Of a stretch of DNA of 58,050 bases, positions 27,007 to 36,123 are shown piece after piece. The stretch is from Planctomycetota bacterium (GTDB lineage Bacteria > Planctomycetota > Planctomycetia > Gemmatales > Gemmataceae). The position numbers and the translations under genes are program-made. How positions within the stretch are numbered: the first letter of the stretch is position 1; every line of letters starts with the position of its first letter. The notes under the pieces are model-generated. The model searched no databases. It saw only the letters and a program-made list of their open reading frames with translations, and was not told where the DNA came from. The stretch lies in the NCBI GenBank assembly GCA_016195405.1, contig JACPZP010000099.1:1-58050 (forward strand). Reading direction: 5' to 3'.

Positions 27007-28437
27007 TTACGCCAGTATTTCCCGCACCACCTCCCCATGCACGTCCGTCAGCCGGAAGTCGCGTCCCTGAAACCGATACGTCAGCCGCAGATGGTCGATG
27101 CCCAACAGATGCAGCATCGTGGCGTGCAGGTCGTGTACCGGCACCACATGGTCGACCGCGTTGTAGCCGAGTTCGTCAGTGGCGCCGTAGGTGATGCCGC
27201 CTTTCACGCCGCCGCCTGCCAGCCACATCGAGAAGCCTTTGATGTGGTGGTCGCGGCCATTGCCCTGCGCCATCGGCGTGCGGCCGAACTCGCCGCCGTA
27301 GATCACCAGCGTGTCGTCGAGCATGCCGCGGTTCTTCAGGTCCTTGACGAGCGCGGCGGCGGCCTGATCGACTTCGCCGGCGCTTCCGCGCATGTGGTCG
27401 CGGATTGAGCCGTGGTGGTCCCAGTCGCGATGATAGAGCTGGATGAAGCGAACGCCGCGCTCGGCCAAGCGTCGTGCCATCAGGCAGTTGGCGGCAAAGG
27501 AACCGTCGGCGCCGCGGGTTCCGTACAAGTCGAGGGTTTGCCGGGTCTCTCCGGAAAAATCGCGCAACGACGGCACCGAGGTCTGCATGCGGAAGGCCAT
27601 CTCGTATTGAGCAATGCGGGTGGCGATTTCCGGATCATCGACAGAGTTCTGGTGCATGCGGTTGAGAGCTTGGACGGCATCGACCACGTCGCGCTGTTGG
27701 TTCGGCCCGATGCCCTGCGGGTTCGACAGATACAAAACCGGATCGCCGGTGCCGCGCAAGTGGATGCCCTGGAATCGGCTCGGCAGAAAACCGGAGTGCC
27801 ACTGACGTGCGGCGATAGGCTGCGATTGTCCGAACCGGCCGGTCGAGGTCAAGACGCAAAAGCCCGGCAGATCCTCGCTGTCTGCGCCCAGGCCGTAGTA
27901 AATCCACGACCCCATCGCGGGCCGGCCGGAGATGGTAGTGCCGGTGTTCATGAAGGTGTGGGCGGGATCGTGGTTGATCGCCTCGGTCTTCATCGAGCGG
28001 ATGATGCAGATGTCGTCCGCAATGCTTCCGATGTGCGGAAAGATCTCGGCGACTTCCTGGCCCGATTGCCCGCACTTGCGGAAAGGATGCTGCGGCGCGA
28101 AGCAGCGAAGCTGGGCGCCTTGAAGCTGCGCGATCGGCTGGCCGCGCGTGTACGACTCCGGCATCGGTTGGCCATGCATCGCCGCCAACCGCGGCTTGTA
28201 GTCGAAGCTCTCCAGGTGCGACGGTCCACCCGCCATGTACAGATAGATGACGCGCTTGGCTCTTGGCGTCACGTGCAACGGATCGACGACGCCGCGCCAT
28301 TGCGGAATGCGAACCGGTTCCTGCGCAGACGCCGAGTTCGCCTTAAGAAGCGAGGCGAAGGCCATCATGCCCATGCCGGTGGCGGTGTCGTGGAGAAAGG
28401 TGCGACGGTTTAGTGAATGATTGTTAGGCTCGTGCAT
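27007..28437 (-). CDS. DUF1501 (sulfatase-like) exported protein
   Basis: A 476-residue protein with a twin-arginine export signal (NRRTFLHDTATGMGMMAFAS). The phrases YLYMAGGPSHLESFDYKP, LYGTRGADGSFAANCLMARRLAERGVRFIQLYHRDWDHH and VIYGGEFGRTPMAQGNGRDHH are hallmarks of DUF1501, a family of the alkaline phosphatase/sulfatase fold abundant in planctomycetes. It is normally paired with a PSD1/DUF1549/DUF1553 cytochrome. Here that partner (29359-31863) is upstream on the same strand but two protease-like genes lie between. Substrate unknown. Confidence 0.93.
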   Translation of the reverse strand: MHEPNNHSLNRRTFLHDTATGMGMMAFASLLKANSASAQEPVRIPQWRGVVDPLHVTPRAKRVIYLYMAGGPSHLESFDYKPRLAAMHGQPMPESYTRGQPIAQLQGAQLRCFAPQHPFRKCGQSGQEVAEIFPHIGSIADDICIIRSMKTEAINHDPAHTFMNTGTTISGRPAMGSWIYYGLGADSEDLPGFCVLTSTGRFGQSQPIAARQWHSGFLPSRFQGIHLRGTGDPVLYLSNPQGIGPNQQRDVVDAVQALNRMHQNSVDDPEIATRIAQYEMAFRMQTSVPSLRDFSGETRQTLDLYGTRGADGSFAANCLMARRLAERGVRFIQLYHRDWDHHGSIRDHMRGSAGEVDQAAAALVKDLKNRGMLDDTLVIYGGEFGRTPMAQGNGRDHHIKGFSMWLAGGGVKGGITYGATDELGYNAVDHVVPVHDLHATMLHLLGIDHLRLTYRFQGRDFRLTDVHGEVVREILA

Positions 28438-28470
28438 TGTGGCCTCTTACTTCCATCAATATCCAGCGAC

Positions 28471-28905
28471 TTAGAACACTTCGATAACATGCTGGCCGCC
28501 GTGTTCCGGATTTCCAACAAGCCGGCGGCTCCTTGAATCGACAACCCAATCAAGTAGCTCCAAGGGGACTTGTCCGATTAGCACCGGAAAGTCGTCGCTG
28601 ATCTCACCGACGTCAACAGTGCAGTCACGGTCTTGGATGGAAAGGCGTACGGCGGGGTAAATCGGCATTGCCGCCTCTCCGCCAAGGCCTTTCGACTGGC
28701 GCGTCCGGAATAGTTTTAGCCCTAGCTGGGCGATGTACTTTTTCGGCATCAAGAGCATGGTCGCGCCGGTGTCCACGAGAGCGTCGGTTACCACAACCGT
28801 GCGGACTTGATCGACGGGGATTTCTCCCTTCTCGGCGCGGAACAGGTCTTCCAGATTTTCAATTCTCGCGGTTACCAAAACCTTCCCCATTGGTTCCGTC
28901 TCCAT
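28471..28905 (-). CDS. Retropepsin-like aspartyl protease
   Basis: A 144-residue protein. ATG 28905 is used since GAGGGA lies six bases upstream and it gives the same length as the tandem copy. The catalytic motif is intact: ALVDTGATMLLMPKK with Asp45-Thr-Gly-Ala. After it come LGLKLFRTR and VGEISDDFPVLIGQVPLELLDWVVD, typical of single-domain clan AA proteases that dimerise. It follows its paralogue at 28923-29357 and precedes DUF1501. Whether it processes the neighbouring exported proteins is unknown; no export signal is visible. Confidence 0.85.
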   Translation of the reverse strand: METEPMGKVLVTARIENLEDLFRAEKGEIPVDQVRTVVVTDALVDTGATMLLMPKKYIAQLGLKLFRTRQSKGLGGEAAMPIYPAVRLSIQDRDCTVDVGEISDDFPVLIGQVPLELLDWVVDSRSRRLVGNPEHGGQHVIEVF

Positions 28906-28922
28906 GATCATTCCCTCGTATT

Positions 28923-29357
28923 TCAGAAAATCTCCACCACATGTTGCCCACCGTGCTCCGGATTCCCGATCAGCTTTTGTCCTACGGGGTCCACAACCCA
29001 GTCGAGCATCTCCAATGGAATCTGGCCAATAAGCACCGGAAACTCATCACCGATTTCGCCGACGTCCAATTGACAGTCACGACCTTGAATGGTGAGGCGC
29101 ACGGCATTGTAAATCTGAATATCAAGTGAACCGCCCAGGCCGCGAGATGAGCGAACTCTGAAGGGGCGCAGGCCAAGTTGTTGAATCAGCTTCTTTGGCA
29201 ACAGCAAGCCGGTAGCGTCGGTGTCAACCAATGCATCGGCCACTTCAACACGGCGTACCTGGTCCGCTGTGATCGCGCCCTTTTCCACGCGAAATAGGTC
29301 GTCGAGGTTTTCGATTCTCGCGCTAACCAGGACTTTTCCCATTGTTTCAGTACCCAT
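28923..29357 (-). CDS. Retropepsin-like protease paralogue with altered catalytic motif (DTDA)
   Basis: A 144-residue copy of the next gene, with the same start layout (GAGGGA five bases upstream) and similar ends (NPEHGGQHVVEIF against NPEHGGQHVIEVF). At the catalytic loop it reads ALVDTDATGLLLPKK, so the Gly of DTGA is Asp47; the codon is GAC, read directly from the bases. That Gly is near invariant in this clan, so this copy is probably inactive or altered. It begins one base after the stop of the PSD1 gene, implying tight translational coupling. Confidence 0.82.
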   Translation of the reverse strand: MGTETMGKVLVSARIENLDDLFRVEKGAITADQVRRVEVADALVDTDATGLLLPKKLIQQLGLRPFRVRSSRGLGGSLDIQIYNAVRLTIQGRDCQLDVGEIGDEFPVLIGQIPLEMLDWVVDPVGQKLIGNPEHGGQHVVEIF

Positions 29358-29358
29358 G

Positions 29359-31863
29359 CTATTCCCTCATAATCGTCACATGCAGATTCAGGATAACCCG
29401 CGCCACGTTGGTCCATGCTGCCAACTCCGGTGCGGCGATATCGGCCGGCACCGGCCGATCGCCGACCCGCAAGTACGCCTCCGCGGCTCTCACGTCGTTT
29501 TGATAATGGGCCAGGTGCTTCTCGGCCAAGCTGCTCAAGAGCTTGATTTCCTCGACATCGGCATGGCGCGTTAATGCTTCGCGGAAGGCGTAATCGATGC
29601 GCTCATTTGGACTCTTGCCGGAATGGATGATTTTCTCTGCGAAGCCGCGAGCGGCTTCCACGTAGGTCGGGTCGTTGAGAAGCACCAGGGCTTGCTGCGG
29701 CGTGTTCGATCGGGGTCGATCGACGGTGCATTCCTCGCGCGTCGAAGCGTCGAAGGCCAGCAAGCTCGGATGCGGGAAAGTGCGCTGCCAATAGGTGTAT
29801 AGGCCGCGGCGATACAGATTTTCGCCAGCGTCCTTTTGCCATTCGCGCGTCGGGAAGTTGAGATACGCCCAGTAGCCAGCAGGTTGATACGGCTTGACGC
29901 TCGGGCCGCCAATCTTGCGCGACAGCAATCCGCTGACGGCGAGGGCATTGTCACGCACCAACTCAGCGTCGAAGCGGAAGCGAGCTTGGCGGGCGAGGAG
30001 CTGATTGTACGGATCGCGCTGCCGCAGCGCCTCGGTTGCCTTCGACGATTGCCGATAGGTATTCGAAGTGACCATCAGCTTGATTATGTGCTTGACGTTC
30101 CAGCCGCTGTCGCGAAATTCAGCCGCCAGCCAATCGAGCAATTCCGGATGCGTCGGCCAAGCGCCCTGGGCGCCGAAGTCGTCCTGCGTCTTGACGATGC
30201 CCTGGCCAAAGTAGAGCGACCAGAGACGGTTCACGAAGACGCGAGCGGTAAACGGATTATCCGGCGAAACGATCCAGTTGGCGAGATCAAGCCTGGTGGC
30301 GCGCTGTTTCTCGGCCTTAAGCTTCGGCAACGCCGCTGGAGTTTCAGGCTGCACCACCGCGCCGGAGTCATCCAGCCAGTTGCCGCGCGGCAACACCTTA
30401 ACCGTGCGCGGCGGCCCAGCCGTGGAGATCAACGTCGTCGGGATTGCCTTTTGCAGTTCATCTTTTTCCTTCATCAGCGCCTTGAGCTTGTCGCGCGGCT
30501 CGGCCAAAAGGGGCGTGACATCGCGGAAGTGCTTGGCCAGCGATTGCTGTTGCTTTTCGGTGCGATTACTGGGTTCCGCGCCAAGAACAGCGGCGACCTC
30601 CTTAGGCAATCCCTTGAACTTGGACTCGCGCATCTCGGCTTCCCACTTCGCCTGCGCCATTTCCAGCTCCGGCGCAGTAGCCGACATGATCTTTTGCAGC
30701 GGCGCCATTTGCTCGTCGAGCGATTTAAGCTTCGCGGCTTGCTCCGGCGACGGCACGGGCGTCTGCGCCTGCCTGCCAACGGACGCTTCTTGGAGGTCCG
30801 CGAAGAACGCCTGGAACTGGTAAAACTCCTTGGTGCGGAAGGGATCGTACTTGTGATCGTGGCATTCGGTGCAGCCGAGCGTCATGCCGAGCCAGACCGT
30901 CGAAGCGTTGCGGACGCGGTCTGCATAATACTTCGCCTGATATTCCTTCGCCTGGGCCCCGCCCTCCTCCGTGGTTTGCAAGAGCCGATTGTAGCCCGAC
31001 GCGATTTTTTCAGGCCAGCCGGCATTGGGTAACAAATCGCCCGCAAGCTGCTCGATGGAGAAGCGGTCAAAGGGCATGTTTTTGTTGAAGGCGTCGATCA
31101 CCCAATCGCGATAGAGCCAAAGCTCGCGGTGATTGTCGCTGTGGTAGCCGGCGCTATCGGCGAAGCGCACCAAATCGAGCCACTGAATGGCCATGCGTTC
31201 GCCGAAATGCGGCGACGACAAAAGTCGGTCGACGACCTTCTCGTAGGCATGCGCTGATGCGTCCTTCTCGAAGGCATCGAGATCGGCCGGAGTCGGCGGC
31301 AGACCGATGAGGTCGAAAGAGAGTCGGCGCAACTGCGTGCGGCGGTCGGCTTCCGGCGACGGCGACAGCTTCTCCTCCTCCAGACGGGCGAGAGTGAAGC
31401 GGTCAATCGGATTGCGGGTCCAGTCTAACTTGGAGACTTTCGGAAGCTCCGGCCGCGTGATTGGCAACAGCGACCAATGTTCTTGGTACTTGCCGCCCTG
31501 CTCGATCCAGCGGCGGATCAGCTCGATCTGCGCTTTCGTCAACTCCTTCTTGCTGTCGCGTGGGGGCATGTGCGTTGTCGGTTCGTCACTGGTGATCCGG
31601 TTGAAAAGGGCGCTCTCGCCCGACTTTCCCGGAGCGATGACGCTCGTGCCGCCGCGAATCTTGTTCGCGCCTGTGGCGACGTCGAGCCTCAACTTCGCCT
31701 TGCGCAAATTGTTGTCCGGCCCGTGGCAGACGAAGCAGTTGTTGGCAAGGATGGGCCGAATGTCGCGATTGAATTCAACGGGCTTGGCCTGACCGAATGC
31801 GCTAGCCGGAACGAGAAGCAAACAGAGACCAGAAACGGGTGAGCGTAGCGACAACCAAGCCAT
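29359..31863 (-). CDS. PSD1-type cytochrome c with DUF1549 and DUF1553 domains
   Basis: An 834-residue exported protein; GGAGTG lies just before the ATG. Signal peptide (SGLCLLLVPASAFGQA), then PSD1 cytochrome c with NCFVCHGPD near residue 45. DUF1549 follows (PITRPELPKVSKLDWTRNPIDRF; LGCTECHDHKYDPF holds a second CxxCH). DUF1553 is C-terminal (WIVSPDNPFTARVFVNRLW, THPELLDWLAAEF). A coiled region separates the two DUFs (QLKSLDEQMAPLQKIMSAT). Family known to be multiplied in planctomycetes and paired with DUF1501. It may take part in electron transfer in polysaccharide breakdown, but that is not established. Encoded first in an operon with the protease pair and DUF1501. Confidence 0.93.
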   Translation of the reverse strand: MAWLSLRSPVSGLCLLLVPASAFGQAKPVEFNRDIRPILANNCFVCHGPDNNLRKAKLRLDVATGANKIRGGTSVIAPGKSGESALFNRITSDEPTTHMPPRDSKKELTKAQIELIRRWIEQGGKYQEHWSLLPITRPELPKVSKLDWTRNPIDRFTLARLEEEKLSPSPEADRRTQLRRLSFDLIGLPPTPADLDAFEKDASAHAYEKVVDRLLSSPHFGERMAIQWLDLVRFADSAGYHSDNHRELWLYRDWVIDAFNKNMPFDRFSIEQLAGDLLPNAGWPEKIASGYNRLLQTTEEGGAQAKEYQAKYYADRVRNASTVWLGMTLGCTECHDHKYDPFRTKEFYQFQAFFADLQEASVGRQAQTPVPSPEQAAKLKSLDEQMAPLQKIMSATAPELEMAQAKWEAEMRESKFKGLPKEVAAVLGAEPSNRTEKQQQSLAKHFRDVTPLLAEPRDKLKALMKEKDELQKAIPTTLISTAGPPRTVKVLPRGNWLDDSGAVVQPETPAALPKLKAEKQRATRLDLANWIVSPDNPFTARVFVNRLWSLYFGQGIVKTQDDFGAQGAWPTHPELLDWLAAEFRDSGWNVKHIIKLMVTSNTYRQSSKATEALRQRDPYNQLLARQARFRFDAELVRDNALAVSGLLSRKIGGPSVKPYQPAGYWAYLNFPTREWQKDAGENLYRRGLYTYWQRTFPHPSLLAFDASTREECTVDRPRSNTPQQALVLLNDPTYVEAARGFAEKIIHSGKSPNERIDYAFREALTRHADVEEIKLLSSLAEKHLAHYQNDVRAAEAYLRVGDRPVPADIAAPELAAWTNVARVILNLHVTIMRE

Positions 31864-31969
31864 CGAAGCACTCCTGATTTGCGATCGTGAGCCGACAGGC
31901 GGGCGTCAAACAGGCGGGATAATGATAAAGGTTACTCGGTTGCGCGCGGATTCTCAAGAGTGCCCCAAG

Positions 31970-31997
31970 CCCGCACGCGAGTCTTCGAGCGTGCGGG
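31970..31997. repeat. Palindromic hairpin repeat, type C
   Basis: CCCGCACGC-GAGTCTTCGA-GCGTGCGGG; an identical element occurs at 56293-56320. When it falls in an open frame its opposite strand reads TPHARRLACGLG, a peptide that marks mis-extended starts in such genomes. Confidence 0.85.
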
Positions 31998-32023
31998 GTG
32001 CCGTATTGCAAGGTGGGGATTGC

Positions 32024-32044
32024 GCGAGCGCGAAACGGCAAGCG
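32024..32044. repeat. Dispersed repeat GCGAGCGCGAAACGGCAAGCG (type D)
   Basis: Same 21-mer as at 15555-15575, again beside the 3' end of a minus-strand gene (the GH13 stop). Confidence 0.8.
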
Positions 32045-32048
32045 GCGT

Positions 32049-33554
32049 TCATTTCCCCTTCACATCGAATACTTGATGCCCGTAGGCCGGCATGTCGAGG
32101 AAGAGGCCCCTTTCCGCAATCTCGCTGCCCTCGCGTTCATAGCTGGCGAAGCTAAGGCGATCCGCGAACACCATCGTCTTGCCGACAAGACCGGGCCATG
32201 GCAATTGAACACGGCATTGGCCCTGAGTTGCGCCATAATTCACAGCCACGAGAAGTCGGCCCTCGGGCGCCTCCCAACTGCATGCCAGAAAGCCGCCGTG
32301 CGTGGGATTATTGGCCCAGGCTTGCCGACAATCCAAGAGCTTCCAGTCGCCGCCGCGAACCACGGGATTCTTCAAGACCGCGAGCAGCTTTTCGTAGAAA
32401 TCCTGAATTGCCGTGTCAACTTTCTCGGCCGGTCGCCGGCCTAGATGCATCGGAACGCGCTTTTGGCGGCCTTCTAGTTGGCCCTCATGAAAGAAGCGCA
32501 GCCCCGGAAGGAGGTAGGTGACGGTCGCCGCCGCCAGATGCCGGTCGCGCGGAAACGCCGCCGCGGCACGAGGCTCGTCGTGATTCTCCATGAAGCGGAC
32601 CGATTTCCGCTGGAAGTCCGTGTCAGCGTGAAGATGGCCGCGGACGCCTTCCACGTTGCATTCGTGCAGCCGATCATAAAGGCGTTTGTCGTAGGTGTAG
32701 TCGAAGCCCTGCTGCTGCAATGTCCATTCCAGGTCCCAGTAGACTTCGGCCATGAAGATGAAGCTCGCATGCCGGCCACGGATTTGCGCGATGGCTTCGG
32801 GCCAGAACGGCGCGTCGACAGGAGGGCTGTCGTCGGATGGCCGCGACTTCTCGCCCCAGGTTCGCATGATGACGTCGGGCAAGAGGAGCATGGCCATATC
32901 GCAGCGGACGCCGTCGCATTGCCCGGCAACTTTGAGAAGTTGCTCGGTCATCGCCCGCCGCAACGCCGCGGAGCGATAGTTGAGCTGGAGCGTGTCGGGC
33001 CAACCGGGGAAATAGGGATCGCGGCCATGGGCCAGCACGCGCGGACCGAGCCGCGTCTCTACCTTGACGTAGTTATGCGGCTCGCGCGCGAGGTCGTTGT
33101 CGTCGCCGCCGATGTAGTATTCCGGATGCTCCGAGACCCACGGATGATCGAGCGCCGAATGGTTGGGCACGAAATCGAGCAGCATCTTGAGGCCGCGCTT
33201 CTTCAAGCGATCGCGCAAGTTCGCAAGCGCTTCGGGGCCGCCGAAATCCCTGTTGACGCGATATTCTTGAATGGCGAATGGCGAGCCGGTGATGTCGTCA
33301 TCCGTCAAATCCGGAAGGAACGCCTGGTACTCGCGGCGCCATTCGGGTTGCGTGCGCGACACCTGCCGTCCGGCGGGCCCGGTCTGCCAAACGCCAAGAG
33401 GCCAGACCCACTCGAAGCCTGAAGCGGCGATCCGGTCAAGATCGGCGTCGGGGACGTCGGCCAGAGTCGCCGGTTTGCCCAAGCGTTCGCCCAATTCCCG
33501 CAGGCAAATCCTCGTGTTGATTTGGAAAAGCGACGGATTGTGCGCTTGCGACAT
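32049..33554 (-). CDS. GH13-family alpha-glucan glycosidase
   Basis: A 501-residue enzyme; ATG 33554 is chosen as GGGAG lies about ten bases upstream and a start 13 codons earlier has no such support. TIM-barrel motifs of GH13 are clear: DFVPNHSALDHPWV, GVRCDMAMLL with candidate nucleophile Asp219, FMAEVYWD with acid/base Glu270, and ENHDEPRA with Asp326. It has no signal peptide, so cytoplasmic action on glycogen-like or trehalose-type sugars is likely. The exact reaction is not settled. The C-terminal part (VDTAIQDFYEKLLAVLKNP) is the usual all-beta end domain. It is divergent from the arginine operon. Confidence 0.9.
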   Translation of the reverse strand: MSQAHNPSLFQINTRICLRELGERLGKPATLADVPDADLDRIAASGFEWVWPLGVWQTGPAGRQVSRTQPEWRREYQAFLPDLTDDDITGSPFAIQEYRVNRDFGGPEALANLRDRLKKRGLKMLLDFVPNHSALDHPWVSEHPEYYIGGDDNDLAREPHNYVKVETRLGPRVLAHGRDPYFPGWPDTLQLNYRSAALRRAMTEQLLKVAGQCDGVRCDMAMLLLPDVIMRTWGEKSRPSDDSPPVDAPFWPEAIAQIRGRHASFIFMAEVYWDLEWTLQQQGFDYTYDKRLYDRLHECNVEGVRGHLHADTDFQRKSVRFMENHDEPRAAAAFPRDRHLAAATVTYLLPGLRFFHEGQLEGRQKRVPMHLGRRPAEKVDTAIQDFYEKLLAVLKNPVVRGGDWKLLDCRQAWANNPTHGGFLACSWEAPEGRLLVAVNYGATQGQCRVQLPWPGLVGKTMVFADRLSFASYEREGSEIAERGLFLDMPAYGHQVFDVKGK

Positions 33555-33937
33555 GGCCAAACTCCCTTCCTCCAAAAGGAAATGGGAACACACGCGAGCC
33601 GCGATGTCAAGCTACGGCGAACCGGTAACTTCTTAGGGCACCCAGCCTCGCGTGCCGGCTCGGCATAGGACAAGCAAGACTGCTCGCCCCTACGAACTGT
33701 GGTCGAGAATAGGTACTATTGAGGGGGTGCCATGCACCGAAACGTGCATGTCGAGCCCAGCGGATCGATGTAAACCTTTTATCTGAAAGGTCTTATGGAA
33801 CGCTTTCCGACGTGCACGTTTTCCATTTCTAGCCTGTTTCGCGGCAATCGGACCGGTGCGCTCGGTCGGTTTCATTTGCCCGCCGCTTTGGTAAAATAGC
33901 CGGGTGCCTGTGGGTCAATAACCAAGGAAGCCTCGTC
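33555..33937. other. Divergent intergenic region
   Basis: No gene supported. It contains a perfect 7-base inverted repeat CATGCAC-CGAAAC-GTGCATG at 33731-33750, with a further GTGCACGT-type block about 60 bases on. These may form small hairpins. A TAAAAT near 33891 is a weak -10 candidate for the downstream operon. Confidence 0.4.
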
Positions 33938-35176
33938 ATGAGCCAAGCCACAAGCCAAGAGCGCGTCGAGGAAGTGGAGCTGCAGGGGCATATCATCGAT
34001 TCGTTGCTGTTGCCCAAAGTCCTCGATGAGATCCTCACGCGCGGCGGCAACTTCACCTTGCGTGACATCCGCATCGGGCAGGAGCAATCCGATCCCAGCT
34101 ACGCCCGCATCGACATTCGCGCTCCGAGCGACAACGTGCTCGAAGACATTCTCGACGCCATCCACGATCATGGCGCCGTGCCGATTTCCACGCACGACTG
34201 CGAGTTTGAGCCGGCCGACATGGACGCCGCCTTTCCCGAGCATTTTTACAGCAGCACCAACTATCGCACCCAGGTCCGCATCAAGGGCGAGTGGGTGGAA
34301 GTCGAAGACCAGGAAATGGACTGCGGCATTCTCTTGGACCGCGAGAACAAGGCGGCCCGCTGCATCCCGATGACCCAGGTCCGCAAGGGCGACCCCATCG
34401 TCGTCGGCCGGCAGGGCCTGCGCGTCTTCCCGGCGGAGGCTTCCGCCCGGCAAAGCCTGTTCGAGTTCATGGCCAGCCCCGTGTCGAGCGAGAAACCCAA
34501 GGGCGTGACCGTGCGTGAGATCGCCGCCGCCATGAAACGGACGCGCGAGACCGGCGAGAAGATCTTGGCAGTCCTCGGACCCGCAGTCGTGCACACCGGC
34601 AGCGTCGAGCACATTTGCGAGATGATCCGCATGGGTTATCTCAACGTCCTGTTCGCCGGCAACGCCCTGGCGACGCACGACATCGAACAATCGCTTTTCG
34701 GCACCAGCCTGGGCGTGTCCTTAGACCGCGGCCTGCCCGCCGAAGAAGGCCACGAGCACCATCTGCGCTCGATCAATACCATCCGCCGCCAGGGCGGCAT
34801 CAAAACTTCGGTGGACAAGGGCGTGCTCAAGAGCGGCATCATGTACGAATGCGTCAAGCACAACATTTCGTATGTCCTCGCGGGCAGCATCCGCGACGAC
34901 GGCCCATTGCCCGAGGTCATTACCGACGTTCTCGACGCTCAGGATGCGATGCGCGAGCACATCCGCGGCGTCGGTTTCTGCCTGATGGTCGCGACCATGC
35001 TACACTCGATCGCGACGGGCAACCTCTTGCCGGCATGGGTGAAGGTGGCTTGCGTCGACATCAACCCGGCGACCGTGACGAAACTCGCCGACCGCGGCAG
35101 CCATCAAACCGTGGGCGTCGTCACCGATGCCGAGCCGTTCTTGCGCGCGGTGGTGCAGGAACTAAAGAACGTTTGA
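33938..35176 (+). CDS. TIGR00300/LOR-SDH family, predicted ornithine cyclodeaminase
   Basis: A 412-residue protein; AAGGAAG lies before the ATG. Its N-terminal region (EVELQGHIIDSLLLPKVLDE, GGNFTLRDIRIGQ) and its C-terminal region (GYLNVLFAGNALATHDIE, KTSVDKGVLKSGIMYECVKHN) fit the TIGR00300 group, whose cyanobacterial members form the C-terminal half of AgrE/ArgZ and convert ornithine to proline, releasing ammonia. The next gene, 13 bases downstream, encodes the matching amidinohydrolase, which strongly supports this function. Not secreted. Confidence 0.75.
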   Translation: MSQATSQERVEEVELQGHIIDSLLLPKVLDEILTRGGNFTLRDIRIGQEQSDPSYARIDIRAPSDNVLEDILDAIHDHGAVPISTHDCEFEPADMDAAFPEHFYSSTNYRTQVRIKGEWVEVEDQEMDCGILLDRENKAARCIPMTQVRKGDPIVVGRQGLRVFPAEASARQSLFEFMASPVSSEKPKGVTVREIAAAMKRTRETGEKILAVLGPAVVHTGSVEHICEMIRMGYLNVLFAGNALATHDIEQSLFGTSLGVSLDRGLPAEEGHEHHLRSINTIRRQGGIKTSVDKGVLKSGIMYECVKHNISYVLAGSIRDDGPLPEVITDVLDAQDAMREHIRGVGFCLMVATMLHSIATGNLLPAWVKVACVDINPATVTKLADRGSHQTVGVVTDAEPFLRAVVQELKNV

Positions 35177-35189
35177 CGGAGAGAACGTT

Positions 35190-36011
35190 ATGCGCACGCC
35201 GCGCATTCTCATGTGCCCGCCCGACTTCTACGGCATTGAATACGAGATCAATCCGTGGATGAGCCGGTCGCGCGGCAGCACGCCGGAACGTGCCCATCAG
35301 CAATGGCGAAATCTGCACGACGCCCTCGTCAAGCTCGGCGTGAAAATCGAATTGATGCAGCCGCAAAAGGGCCTTCCCGATTTGGTCTTCACCGCCAACG
35401 CAGGTCTGATGTTCGGCCGCCGTTTCTTCAGCTCGCGATTCCGCCACGAAGTCCGCGCCCGCGAGACGCCTTTCTTCGACGCCTGGTTCGCCGACCACGA
35501 GTTCACCGTGGAGCATCTGCCCGAGGGGATGTACTTCGAAGGCGCCGGCGACGCCCTTTTTTGCGGCCGAACGCTGTTCGCCGGTTACCGCATCCGCAGC
35601 GACGCCGCCGGCCACCAACACCTGGGCAAGACGTTCAAGCGCATGGTACTGCCGCTGGAGTTGGTCGATCCGCGCTTCTACCATCTCGACACCTGCTTCT
35701 GCCCGCTCGCGCCGGATGAGGCGATTTACTTTCCCCCGGCCTTCGACGCCTATGGCCGCAAGGTGATCGAGAGCCATATTCCCCGGTTGTTGGAGGTGGA
35801 AGAGCCGGAGGCGGTCCGATTCGCTTGCAACGCCGTGGTGGTCGGCAAGACGGTGATCCTCAACACCGGCAGCGATAGGTTGGCCGCGGGACTGAAGAAG
35901 TGGGGTTATCAGTGCGTTTTCGTCGAATTGGATGAGTTTATCAAAGCCGGCGGCAGCGCCAAATGCCTAACGCTGCGCCTCGACGGCGAGGAAGCGGCGA
36001 TTTGGAATTGA
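35190..36011 (+). CDS. Arginine dihydrolase-like amidinohydrolase
   Basis: A 273-residue member of the amidinotransferase fold; GGAGAG lies upstream. Residues that match the ArgZ/AgrE N-terminal half: Asn21 in INPWMSR, Asn70 in FTANAGLMF, Glu117 in YFEGAGDAL, His165-x-Asp167 in YHLDTCFCPL, and the catalytic Cys259 in GGSAKCLTLRLD. ArgZ turns arginine into ornithine with loss of CO2 and two ammonia; a DDAH-type reaction on dimethylarginine is the main alternative. Together with the upstream gene it would give arginine to proline in two steps, here as separate polypeptides. Confidence 0.8.
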   Translation: MRTPRILMCPPDFYGIEYEINPWMSRSRGSTPERAHQQWRNLHDALVKLGVKIELMQPQKGLPDLVFTANAGLMFGRRFFSSRFRHEVRARETPFFDAWFADHEFTVEHLPEGMYFEGAGDALFCGRTLFAGYRIRSDAAGHQHLGKTFKRMVLPLELVDPRFYHLDTCFCPLAPDEAIYFPPAFDAYGRKVIESHIPRLLEVEEPEAVRFACNAVVVGKTVILNTGSDRLAAGLKKWGYQCVFVELDEFIKAGGSAKCLTLRLDGEEAAIWN

Positions 36012-36016
36012 CTTAC

Positions 36017-36106
36017 GTTTAGCCGCGAGCCAACGGCGAGCGCGGGCGGCGTCCACGTCGTTCGGTCGGGATCCCGTCCGCGCTCGCCGCAGGCTCGCGG
36101 CTAAAC
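36017..36106. repeat. Palindromic repeat, type A (full copy)
   Basis: Starts GTTTAGCCGCGAGCC and ends with its reverse complement, GGCTCGCGGCTAAAC. The arms carry on as CGGCGAGCGCGG/CCGCGCTCGCCG with a short non-pairing loop. It can form a long hairpin in the gap between two plus-strand genes. Copies also at 43494-43583 and, half, at 38981-39010. Confidence 0.9.
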
Positions 36107-36123
36107 GATCAAGCTCTCGAGCC

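Noticed and set aside
29836..31032. 398-codon plus-strand frame
   Set aside because: Antisense to the PSD1/DUF1549/DUF1553 gene; the peptide is Arg/Leu-rich without motifs.
33690..33875. 61-codon minus-strand frame in the divergent gap
   Set aside because: No ribosome site, no similarity recognised, and it crosses the GTGCATG hairpin.
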